Shown here: positions 1 to 5,636 of the stretch, piece by piece
Numbering within the stretch: the first letter of the stretch is position 1
How the letters are laid out: each line of letters starts with the position of its first letter
Assembly (NCBI GenBank): GCA_003165495.1
Contig: PMMB01000046.1
Span: 1-15,761 of the forward strand
Source: Gammaproteobacteria bacterium
GTDB taxonomy: Bacteria > Pseudomonadota > Gammaproteobacteria > Steroidobacterales > Steroidobacteraceae
DNA: 15,761 nt
Direction of reading: 5' to 3'
Notes under the pieces: model-generated
The model's input: only the letters and a program-made list of their open reading frames with translations
Databases searched by the model: none
What the model was told of the DNA's origin: nothing
Translations under genes and position numbers: made by a program

Positions 1-142
1 AGTGGGGGCGTCCATGTACTGCCTCCACGCCGACCGGAGACAACGCAACTTACCGGTGCGGTTCCTTTGCAGATTCATCATGCGGCCATCGGCTGAGACA
101 GCGTGCATTCATTTATTTGACGGTACGCTTTCAGGATGAGGC

Positions 143-955
143 TTATTTGGAGGCGTGGTCCACAAGGGCGGCCGGCACATGTAGCGCGTGAAGAAATTCG
201 AGTGGAAGTATCGCCGTTGCGCTACCGGTTTCGTTCGACCAATAGAGCGTTAGCGAGCCGGGACTTCGCACCATGGGGTAGAACAAACTGCCGGTCCGAG
301 TCTCGCCCGGGGCGAGCGTCAACGGAAGCGGCAGACGCCGGCGTTTGAACTCCGTCGTCACCGCCTTCTTGTTATGGTGATTGATGCCCAAGACAGATGC
401 ATAGTACACAGGCAGGACGACTATCGTAGCGACTGCCGCCCCGACCATACCGGCCGAGACGAATACCGTACTTCCCGCTGCAGCTGAGACGGTGGCGGCT
501 CCGACGCCGACGATTAGCACGCCAGGTCCGGCAGCACGCATAAAAGCCTCACCACGGTCGCGATATTGCTTCTCGAGTTTTTTGCTCTGTTTTTCAAGTG
601 CCCAGGGGTCGCTGACCGCTGCGTAGGGCGTTCCGGCGGAGTCGGTGAGCGTTGCGGAATCGATGGTGAGCGGCCGCTCGCCGTGATTCTCGAAAGCGAC
701 GACGTATTCGTCCCACAATGCTTTGCGCTTCCAAGAACCCGGGCCGCCATAGCTGATGAGGGCGACGAGCGTTGCCTGCAACGGCGGTGAGGGCGGGAAG
801 GCGATGTTGATAGGCTGTACGGGCGGCGTGTCTTTCTTGGCGAGCTTGTATTTGGTGGCCACGCAGCCACACTGACAGCAGAGCACCAAGGCAATGATTG
901 TCGCCGTCAGGAACGCCTGCCGGCGACCAAAAAACGGAGATGACGCTGCGCCCAC
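143..955 (-). CDS. Predicted exported protein of unknown function
   Basis: A 270-residue protein starting at GTG. The N-terminus has two arginines followed by a hydrophobic stretch (about residues 14-31) that ends in a cysteine-rich segment, LCCQCGC, so it is either a secreted protein or a lipoprotein; the lipobox (Q-C-G-C) is not canonical. The middle region (about residues 125-190) is charged (EKQSKKLEKQYRDRG) and then turns into a long Gly/Ala/Val-rich hydrophobic segment that could be one or two membrane helices. The C-terminal part (PLTLAPGETRTGSLFYP) reads like a beta-sandwich domain, as does the segment near residues 85-110 (VAFENHGERPLTI). I do not recognise the family. It stands alone, with about 210 bp of gene-free DNA between it and the permease gene upstream. 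The start is uncertain because only a short AGG lies close to the GTG. Confidence 0.75.
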   Translation of the reverse strand: MGAASSPFFGRRQAFLTATIIALVLCCQCGCVATKYKLAKKDTPPVQPINIAFPPSPPLQATLVALISYGGPGSWKRKALWDEYVVAFENHGERPLTIDSATLTDSAGTPYAAVSDPWALEKQSKKLEKQYRDRGEAFMRAAGPGVLIVGVGAATVSAAAGSTVFVSAGMVGAAVATIVVLPVYYASVLGINHHNKKAVTTEFKRRRLPLPLTLAPGETRTGSLFYPMVRSPGSLTLYWSNETGSATAILPLEFLHALHVPAALVDHASK

Positions 956-1166
956 CGCCTGAGTCTATGCTTCTGAGCAACTTCGAGCAGCGCCGATGCG
1001 TCTCGCCCTGACTTTCAGCGAGCGCGCAGAATGGCGGGTATTGGATGGCCATGCTGATCGCGTGACTGGCCGGTGTTGGCCGGACAGCCCGCGGCGGCGG
1101 CGGCGGTGTCGGCCAACGCGTACTCCCGACCCTGAACGGGCATTCCCGAGCGACTGCTTGCAGGCG

Positions 1167-1907
1167 TCACAGAATTTGGGTCAATGCTCTTCCGCCGGCC
1201 AGCGCCGCCAGCAGCATCAACAGGCGCAAGACCCAGCGTCGAAAGTCCACCGGGTCCGCGTTCATAAAGCCGCGATTGCCTAGCCAGATCCCGCCAGTCA
1301 ACGCCGGCAGAAAGAGCAGGGCGCGCCAGAGCGTCGTCACGCTGAGCAGTCCGCTCCAGCCCTGCCACGCGAGTGCGGTCACGTCGGTCATCAGGAAGAA
1401 GGCGATCATCGAGGCACGACCCGCCGCCGCGCCGGCCGGGGAACTGAAGAAGAATAAGATCACCGGCGGGCCGCCGATTCCAAAACTGCCGTTGAAAAGG
1501 CCTGATGCCGTTCCCGTGGCGAAGGTGACAGCGGGACCGGGCAGTGAGTTTAGGGCGTAGCCTCGGGCTAAGAGGATCGCAGCGATAAGCACGAAGACAG
1601 CGAGCGCCAGGGTCATGGGAGCAGCTGGTACATGAACGAGCGCATAGACGCCAAAGGGAGTGCCCACGAGGGAGCCAACGGCGAGCCAAAGAAGCGCCCG
1701 CCAGTGGATATCACGCCAAACGCTGGGCAGGAGATGCAGGCTTGCCGCGACCTCCATGATAAAGATTGACGGCACGATCTCCGTCGGCGGCAGAAGGAGA
1801 GAGAGTGATGTTACGGCGAGCAGAGAGAAGCCGAATCCGCTGTAACCTCGGACGACCGCGGCGCCGAAGATGCATACGACGGCGTAGAAGAGAATCAGGA
1901 TCTGCAT
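1167..1907 (-). CDS. TauE/SafE family membrane permease
   Basis: The protein is a TauE/SafE-family (formerly DUF81) integral membrane permease of 246 residues from the ATG at 1907. Members export or import small anions such as sulfite or sulfoacetate, but the substrate cannot be read from the sequence. Two glycine-rich segments typical of the family are visible, one near the N-terminus (RGYSGFGFSLLAV, residues 20-32) and one in the second half (FNGSFGIGGPPVILFFF). There are seven to eight hydrophobic helices. The reading frame stays open for 40 more codons upstream, but that extension is polar and unlike the family, so I place the start where the first helix begins (MQILILFYAVV). No strong Shine-Dalgarno sequence precedes it. 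It has no metabolic neighbours that would suggest a substrate. Confidence 0.85.
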   Translation of the reverse strand: MQILILFYAVVCIFGAAVVRGYSGFGFSLLAVTSLSLLLPPTEIVPSIFIMEVAASLHLLPSVWRDIHWRALLWLAVGSLVGTPFGVYALVHVPAAPMTLALAVFVLIAAILLARGYALNSLPGPAVTFATGTASGLFNGSFGIGGPPVILFFFSSPAGAAAGRASMIAFFLMTDVTALAWQGWSGLLSVTTLWRALLFLPALTGGIWLGNRGFMNADPVDFRRWVLRLLMLLAALAGGRALTQIL

Positions 1908-2301
1908 GGGTCGAAGTGCCGCAAGGGTTTTTGGCGAACCTGAACGTCCGGCATGGTCGCGGATGATCTTGGCATTAGCAACAAACGCAAGATGTTCGGT
2001 AACAATCGACCGCTTGGCGGCCCGCAAATTTGAACGGGCGAGTGACCGAAACTGGCCTCCTGTCAGCGACTCAACTCAAACACATTCGCCGACAGTCGCT
2101 TCGCGACCCCAACCCGCCAATGTTCAACGTCGGCTTTACTGCACGCTAACGGGAGGTCACTTCAACTGTTGTTCGACGGAATCATGGAGCCGCTGCTCGA
2201 TTAGTGACGCCACGGGGCGCTGCCCGAACGCAGCTAGGCAAGGCGGTGCTGGTTGCTATCGAGTGAGGGGACTATGATGAGTCATTCGGAGGGTTGCATC
2301 C
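1908..2301. other. Gene-free stretch between the permease and the lipoprotein gene
   Basis: This 394-bp stretch separates two divergently oriented genes and should hold both promoters. Open frames exist on both strands, but their translations are rich in Arg, Ser and Pro with no recognisable motif, so I do not call a gene. The only regulatory signal I can point to is the possible -10 element at 2273-2278. Confidence 0.5.
2250..2278 (+). promoter_or_regulatory. Possible promoter of the broken lipoprotein gene
   Basis: TATGAT at 2273-2278 is one mismatch from the sigma-70 -10 consensus. The hexamer 17 bp upstream (TGGTTG, 2250-2255) is a poor -35 element. The gene starts at 2302 with a good ribosome site, GGAGGG at 2288-2293, 8 nt before the ATG. 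Confidence 0.3.
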
Positions 2302-2798
2302 ATGCCAAGACCGTATCCCGCATTTTTTCTCGGCGCGACTCTGCTCTTTCTTGGCGCCTGTGCCACCACAACCTTCACCTCGACGTGGAAAGCGCCGGAT
2401 GGGCAAACCATCAACCCGGCGGGCAAGACCATAGCGACCGTATTTGTCTCGGGTGATGAGCGCAATCGGCATGCCGCCGAAGGCGCGCTAGCTAAAGATC
2501 TCAACGCGCGCGGCGCCCACGGCGTGCCTGGCTACACGCTATTGCCGAACGAGATACGCGGGGATGCTATGGCGATGTGACACCCGGGGCCAGCAATGCG
2601 ACAGGAGTCACCGAACTGCGACACTTCGACACCCTCGTCTCGGTGGAAACTCTGGTGTATTCGCTCGATCGCGATGAGCTTTTATGGTCGAGCACGAGCC
2701 GCACCACCAACCCCAAGGATATCGAGAACCTGGTGAACGAAGTCGCCGACGCGACCGCCAAGGAAATGGTCAAGCAGGGGCTCCTCGCCCACCAGTGA
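2302..2798 (+). pseudogene. Lipoprotein gene broken by a frameshift and probable internal deletion
   Basis: The first frame (2302-2580, 92 residues) begins with a signal peptide and a clean lipobox, LGAC with the cysteine at residue 20, followed by TTTFTSTWKAPDGQ. It ends prematurely after LLPNEIRGDAMAM. A second frame (2577-2798) overlaps it by 4 bp (GTGA) and continues as DTLVSVETLVYSLDRDELLW and TNPKDIENLVNEV. From memory of related small proteobacterial lipoproteins, these two halves belong to one protein of about 200 residues whose middle contains a valine-rich strand and a Gly/Tyr-rich loop. That middle is largely missing here, so I infer a deletion of several tens of codons plus a frame change. 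The 4-bp overlap would permit translational coupling of two polypeptides, but the second half lacks any export signal. The ribosome site and lipobox are intact, which suggests recent loss. Confidence 0.6.
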
Positions 2799-2995
2799 CG
2801 GTGCGCCCACGAGCGTCCGCTTCGCGACGGCGATTTCGTAACCATCACTGACCGGATTTGGCCGATACCGGCAAAATCCAAATCGTCAAACTCCCGTCAC
2901 TCTCTTTCGAGTTCCACGACAGTCGATATGCGGGCGAGCCGTTTCAATTGACGCGCGAAATCGAATCCAAGTTCGGAAAACCTGAGCTGCAGTGA
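2799..2995 (+). pseudogene. Decayed 3' end of an unidentified gene
   Basis: From 2852 to the TGA at 2993-2995 one frame gives a protein-like C-terminus: GKIQIVKLPSLSFEFHDSRY, followed by AGEPFQLTREIESKFGKPEL. It has no start codon and follows an in-frame stop at 2849-2851. The adjacent frame upstream reads RDGDFVTITD and would join it as FVTITD-PDLADTGKIQ if one C were added to the C run at about 2851-2853. I infer a gene tail with a single-base deletion. I do not recognise the family. Confidence 0.3.
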
Positions 2996-3125
2996 CTACG
3001 CTCTTTTTTGCCGCCATTTTCCCCGCACCAAACAAGCTTATGCGGGGTAATTCTATCTGGGCATCTACAGGACCCCGAAAGTTACCCCCAAAATAGCCGG
3101 CTGGTAGCGAACTTTGCCGATCGTT

Positions 3126-3220
3126 GGCGAACATCATTTTCGAAGTAATTCGAGTCCGGCACGTCGATTTTTCTTGGGTTTTGCCTTCCTGGCGAACGTC
3201 CCCGAACATCTCCGAACGTC
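3126..3220 (+). repeat. 10-bp phased CGAACRTC motifs
   Basis: The motif CGAACRTC occurs at 3128-3135, 3193-3200, 3203-3210 and 3213-3220. The last three lie exactly 10 bp apart, one helical turn, and the following decamer (3221-3230, TACGAATAGT) continues the phase. One more copy is at 5239-5246 in the other direct repeat. Direct repeats of this kind next to a crossover site resemble arm-type integrase sites, which is an inference. Confidence 0.5.
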
Positions 3221-3240
3221 TACGAATAGTGGGCCCGCTC
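3181..3240. repeat. Distal copy of 60-bp direct repeat (att-like, carries tRNA 3' end)
   Basis: This 60-bp segment aligns without gaps to 5227-5286, with 50 identical positions. The last 22 bp (3219-3240) are identical to 5265-5286 and include 11 nt of the tRNA-Ile 3' end (GAGCGGGCCCA on the minus strand) plus 11 nt of its downstream flank. A second block of 14 identical bases is at 3187-3200 (TCCTGGCGAACGTC). There is no tRNA here: the sequence leaves the tRNA after the last 11 nt. Confidence 0.75.
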
Positions 3241-3439
3241 ACCGTCGAATTAAAGCAACAAACACCTGCTTTTATAGGCATTCGCCCAATTCGATATTCC
3301 CGGTTACCCAGGAAGTTACCGAGACACGTCGGCGCTTCGCTTTTGTCTTAATTCCTTTGGCTCGGGACTTAGCCTGCGATCTAGAAAATATCTTCGACCC
3401 GCATAGCAACAGACAGAGGCCTACGGAGTGTAGAGAGGA

Positions 3440-4498
3440 TCAGGACAGTGCGTACCAGGTTCCACGTCCCGCACCATGGCGCACCAGATGAGCTTTGTCT
3501 ACAAGCGCCGTTACGTGATCTTTTATGGTGTTTCGGCTTGCGCCGTTTGCCTTGACGATGTCGCTGATCGTGACATGACCGCGTTCGCGGCAGAGTTCAA
3601 GAATCTGTACCGATAGCTCTGGCAGATCGCCAAGCAAAATTCGTTCGCGTGCGATCTTTTTCTCGAGACGCAATTTCTGTTCGGTTAGCACTCCAAGAAA
3701 GTAGACCAGCCAGGGCTGCCAGTCTGGTTTAGCCGTTCTGATTGTGCCTTGCGTTTGCCGAAGCGCTATGTAATAGCGCTCCTTGGTTTGCTCGACGACG
3801 CTCTCTAGCGAGCTATAGGGTACGTACGCATAGCCGCTGCGCAAAAGCAGCAGGGTCGTGAGAACTCGCGAGAGTCGTCCATTGCCATCCTGGAACGGAT
3901 GGATCGCAAGAAACGACACGATGAAGACGGCGATGATAATCAACGGGTGCACGGCTTCGTCGCTGAGCGCTTTGGCAGTCCAGGCGATAGGGGCCGCCAT
4001 CTGGCCGGGAGTGCTGAATGGCGTGGTGGTCTCAAACACGACGCCGAGGTTTTTACCGTCGGCGTCGAATGCAGCGACATCATTGGACAGAGTTTTGTAT
4101 TCGCCTCTGTGGCGCTCATCCTTGGTGGAGTATTTCAGAAGGTCGCGGTGCAGTTGCCGGACGTGATTTTCTGTCAGGTCGATAGCTTCCCAGGAAGTAA
4201 AGACCGTCTCCATGGCGTCGGCGTAGCCCGCAACTTCTTGCTCGTCGCGGCTAGTGAACGACTTAATGTCCAGATTAGAAAGGAGCAGCTCCACTTCCCT
4301 GTCGGTGAGCTTCGCACCCTCAATTCGGGTAGAGGATGCGGCGCTTTCGATCGTCGCTACGCGTCGCAGGGCAGAAAGCCGTTTCGGCGCGATACGTCCG
4401 ATCGCGCGCCAGGCACCCTTGAATTCATCAATTCCACCGACGAGTTTCAGCACATCCGGGGTTATGGCCAGACCTGCGATATTGGGCATGCCATCCAT
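3440..4498 (-). CDS. Fic family protein with C-terminal winged helix
   Basis: This 352-residue Fic-domain protein is predicted to transfer AMP from ATP to a protein hydroxyl group. The catalytic motif HPFQDGNGR is complete (residues 200-208), including the essential His200 and the phosphate-binding GNGR. An inhibitory helix motif, SSTRIEG (residues 55-61, matching S/T-xxx-E-G/N), lies N-terminal to the Fic core, which makes it a class II, self-inhibited Fic protein needing no separate antitoxin. The last 50 residues (GHVTISDIVKANGASRNTIK onward) form a winged-helix DNA-binding domain. The start at 4498 is supported by GGAGG five bases upstream. The gene sits alone inside the element bounded by the 60-bp repeats, and its base composition is lower in GC than hrpB. 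The winged helix and the repeated operator in front suggest it binds its own promoter. The target protein is unknown. Confidence 0.92.
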   Translation of the reverse strand: MDGMPNIAGLAITPDVLKLVGGIDEFKGAWRAIGRIAPKRLSALRRVATIESAASSTRIEGAKLTDREVELLLSNLDIKSFTSRDEQEVAGYADAMETVFTSWEAIDLTENHVRQLHRDLLKYSTKDERHRGEYKTLSNDVAAFDADGKNLGVVFETTTPFSTPGQMAAPIAWTAKALSDEAVHPLIIIAVFIVSFLAIHPFQDGNGRLSRVLTTLLLLRSGYAYVPYSSLESVVEQTKERYYIALRQTQGTIRTAKPDWQPWLVYFLGVLTEQKLRLEKKIARERILLGDLPELSVQILELCRERGHVTISDIVKANGASRNTIKDHVTALVDKAHLVRHGAGRGTWYALS

Positions 4499-4505
4499 TT
4501 ATACC

Positions 4506-4569
4506 TCCAATTCCATCCAATTCACTATCCCATGCACACATCCAATTGTCCATCCAATTCCATCCAATT
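4506..4569 (-). promoter_or_regulatory. fic promoter with five direct repeats of AATTGGATG
   Basis: On the minus strand the core AATTGGAT occurs at 4562-4569, 4552-4559, 4540-4547 and 4515-4522, with a shorter copy AATTGGA at 4506-4512. Centres are 10, 12, 25 and about 10 bp apart. A sigma-70-like promoter is embedded: -35 TGGACA (4547-4552), 17-bp spacer, -10 GATAGT (4524-4529). Two copies lie upstream of or touch the -35, one overlaps the -35 and spacer, one covers the expected transcription start, and the last overlaps the ribosome site. This is what an operator for an autorepressor would look like; the Fic protein's own winged helix is the obvious candidate binder. Confidence 0.65.
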
Positions 4570-4595
4570 TACGTGTTTGGCGGCCGCATCGGCCG

Positions 4596-4715
4596 GTAGT
4601 TTCCGTCGCTTCAAAGATCGCGCGTCATTTTGGGGTGGCTGTCGAGATGCTCTTCTCCTTCGAGCGCTTCGAATCCATTGCCATGACGCTCAAGCGCGCA
4701 GGAGAAGATGAATGA
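4596..4715 (+). pseudogene. 3' stub of an XRE-type regulator gene
   Basis: The frame ending at the TGA 4713-4715 reads SVASKIARHFGVAVEMLFSF, then ERFESIAMTLKRAGEDE. The first part is the typical final helix and exit segment of small Cro/CI (XRE) regulators (A-x-KIA-x-xFGV-x-VE-x-LF). The helix-turn-helix itself is absent: upstream the frame runs into the fic promoter repeats and gives no regulator sequence. I infer that the 5' part was lost at the junction near 4570-4600. It sits 30 bp upstream of the membrane-protein gene, an arrangement in which an XRE regulator commonly precedes a small membrane protein. Confidence 0.5.
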
Positions 4716-4745
4716 ACCGGAATCCCCGCCCGGGTCGCCGATGAG

Positions 4746-5213
4746 ATGTCCGATGCTCCATCGGTCGATCGCAAGCACCGGCCATTACGCTGGATCCCGA
4801 TTTGGCCGATCGCTTTCTCGTGCGCCCTGTTCATTCTTTCCTTGACCTGGCCGCCAGCGCTGGATCTGGTCTCGCCGGGCGCCGTCATCGCCGTCATCGT
4901 GGGACTTATGGCCGGCATCATGGGAATGGTGCCGGGTATCCATATGAACGGGCCGTTGGGAAAACCTTCGCTCGAAGATGATGAGCGCGAGGCGGCGCTG
5001 AGAAAGGACTCCTTCCTGTTTTGCCTTGGGCTGCTCGCCTTTCTCAATTGCCTCGGCCAACCCTTCCTCATGATCCTGTCTCATTTGCAGAATTGGCAAA
5101 CCGTGCAAAGTGCGAGCGTCGCAGCATCGGCCTTGATGCTGAATGCCACCTTGTTCGGATGCTTGCCGACACTCTATGCGAGCTGGAATTTACGGCAATT
5201 GCCGAAAGAATGA
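4746..5213 (+). CDS. Small four-helix membrane protein of unknown function
   Basis: A 155-residue protein with four hydrophobic segments (about residues 18-38, 43-65, 88-112 and 118-142). The loop between the second and third contains a conserved-looking acidic stretch, GKPSLEDDEREAALRKDSF, and the rest is short polar ends. Proteins like this often follow an XRE-family regulator and may be sensed or controlled by it, but the biochemical role is unknown to me. Here the upstream regulator survives only as a stub, so the gene may have lost its regulation. No strong ribosome site precedes the ATG at 4746; another ATG lies at 4741 in a different frame. The stop is 13 bp before the tRNA-proximal 60-bp repeat. 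Confidence 0.75.
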   Translation: MSDAPSVDRKHRPLRWIPIWPIAFSCALFILSLTWPPALDLVSPGAVIAVIVGLMAGIMGMVPGIHMNGPLGKPSLEDDEREAALRKDSFLFCLGLLAFLNCLGQPFLMILSHLQNWQTVQSASVAASALMLNATLFGCLPTLYASWNLRQLPKE

Positions 5214-5226
5214 TCGCGTCTGCGAT

Positions 5227-5286
5227 TTGCCGTCCTGGCGAACGTCTGCGATCGTTGCCGGATATCTACGAATAGTGGGCCCGCTC
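5227..5286. repeat. tRNA-proximal copy of 60-bp direct repeat (att-like)
   Basis: This is the partner of 3181-3240. Its last 11 bp (5276-5286) are the 3' end of the tRNA-Ile gene, including the acceptor strand and the discriminator base, and the preceding 11 bp are the tRNA's downstream flank. Integration at the 3' end of a tRNA typically leaves such a duplicate, with the intact tRNA on one side and a short tRNA tail on the other. The distance between copies is 2046 bp. Confidence 0.75.
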
Positions 5287-5577
5287 GGACTCGAACCGAG
5301 GACCAAGGGATTCACTTCTGCCCCGCCGTTTCCGGAGGGAGTGGACTATCTCTTCACCCCAGTGGGGTGCGGGACGCTCTAGCCTGTCATTAAGCGCAAC
5401 TCAAGCGCTCAGGTAGTCTCTGCACCTTCCGGCGGTGTACCGCCGGCTTGGCTCAGGGTTGCCATCAGCCGAGCTGTTAAGGTTTCCCTGAATTCATCCC
5501 GTCCACTTCGCACCTTGCGATGCGAAGGCACCATTGATTGATGAGTCCCCTGCTCTAACCAACTGAGCTACAGGCCC
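5276..5577 (-). tRNA. tRNA-Ile(CAU), interrupted by a group I intron
   Basis: Exon 1 is 5541-5577 and exon 2 is 5276-5312; joined they give a 74-nt tRNA. Acceptor GGGCCTG pairs with CGGGCCC (one U-G pair), D stem GCTC/GAGC, anticodon stem GGGGA/TCCCT, loop CTCATAA with anticodon CAT, T stem CTCGG/CCGAG with loop TTCGAGT, discriminator A. The body matches the minor isoleucine tRNA, whose C34 is converted to lysidine by TilS so that it reads AUA, rather than an initiator or elongator tRNA-Met. The 3' CCA is not encoded; the DNA continues CTA. The gene is split between positions 36 and 37, immediately after the anticodon. It is transcribed divergently from hrpB. Confidence 0.95.
5313..5540 (-). 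ncRNA. Group I self-splicing intron in the anticodon loop of tRNA-Ile(CAU)
   Basis: The 228-nt intron folds by eye into a complete group I core (intron numbering, nt 1 = 5540). P1: exon CAU plus nt 1-2 with nt 8-12 (UGGUG), giving the U-G wobble at the 5' splice site. P2: 14-20/29-35. P3: 40-46/165-171. P4: 50-55/83-88. J4/5 is AAA. P5: 59-60/78-79 with CAGC/GCUG above. P6: 89-91/115-117 with an 8-bp P6a (95-102/105-112). P7: GACUA 123-127/UAGUC 193-197, the guanosine site. P8: 172-177/181-186. P9: 201-208/213-220 with a GAAA tetraloop. P9.0: 199-200/226-227. The last nucleotide is G228. Two further stems, 128-131/155-158 and 132-136/144-148, sit between P7 and P3. No protein is encoded. Known relatives include the self-splicing tRNA-Ile(CAU) intron of Azoarcus; P2 and the P7-P3 insertion differ from it. 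Confidence 0.95.
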
Positions 5578-5587
5578 GACGGGGCGC

Positions 5588-5593
5588 ATCGTA
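5588..5593 (-). promoter_or_regulatory. Possible -10 element of the tRNA-Ile gene
   Basis: On the minus strand TACGAT is followed by a GC-rich discriminator, GCGCCCC, and lies 11 bp before the first tRNA nucleotide. GC-rich discriminators are typical of stringently controlled stable-RNA promoters. I see no convincing -35 element 16-18 bp upstream, so support is weak. Confidence 0.3.
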
Positions 5594-5636
5594 TCATGCG
5601 TTGCCGGACGCGCCCTTGGGTTATCGTAGGGCGCTC

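Larger units (their letters stand above)
2996..3439. other. Gene-free stretch containing the distal att-like repeat
   Basis: No supportable gene is present in these 444 bp. The sequence is more AT-rich than the flanking chromosome. It contains a group of CGAACRTC motifs at 3126-3220 and the distal copy of the 60-bp direct repeat (3181-3240). Beyond 3241 there is nothing I can name before the end of the fic gene. Confidence 0.5.

Noticed and set aside
1090..1110. GGC triplet run in the gap before the permease gene
   Set aside because: It is a simple low-complexity stretch in GC-rich DNA with no gene or clear hairpin attached.
4506..4569. CRISPR-like or satellite repeat array
   Set aside because: The units are 8-9 bp with irregular 10-25 bp periods and lie exactly over a promoter, so an operator is the better reading.
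3899..4711. Long 270-codon open frame on the plus strand opposite fic
   Set aside because: It is a shadow of the fic gene, has atypical composition, and runs through the promoter repeats; the minus-strand protein has full Fic motifs.
5143..5382. Open frame running from the element through the tRNA 3' exon into the intron on the plus strand
   Set aside because: It is antisense to the tRNA and intron, overlaps the membrane-protein gene in another frame, and has no LAGLIDADG, HNH or GIY-YIG motif, so it is not an intron endonuclease.
5276..5577. Initiator or elongator tRNA-Met, because the anticodon is CAU
   Set aside because: The acceptor GGGCCTG and the rest of the body match the lysidine-modified isoleucine tRNA, and the first base pair is a normal G-C, unlike the mismatched initiator.
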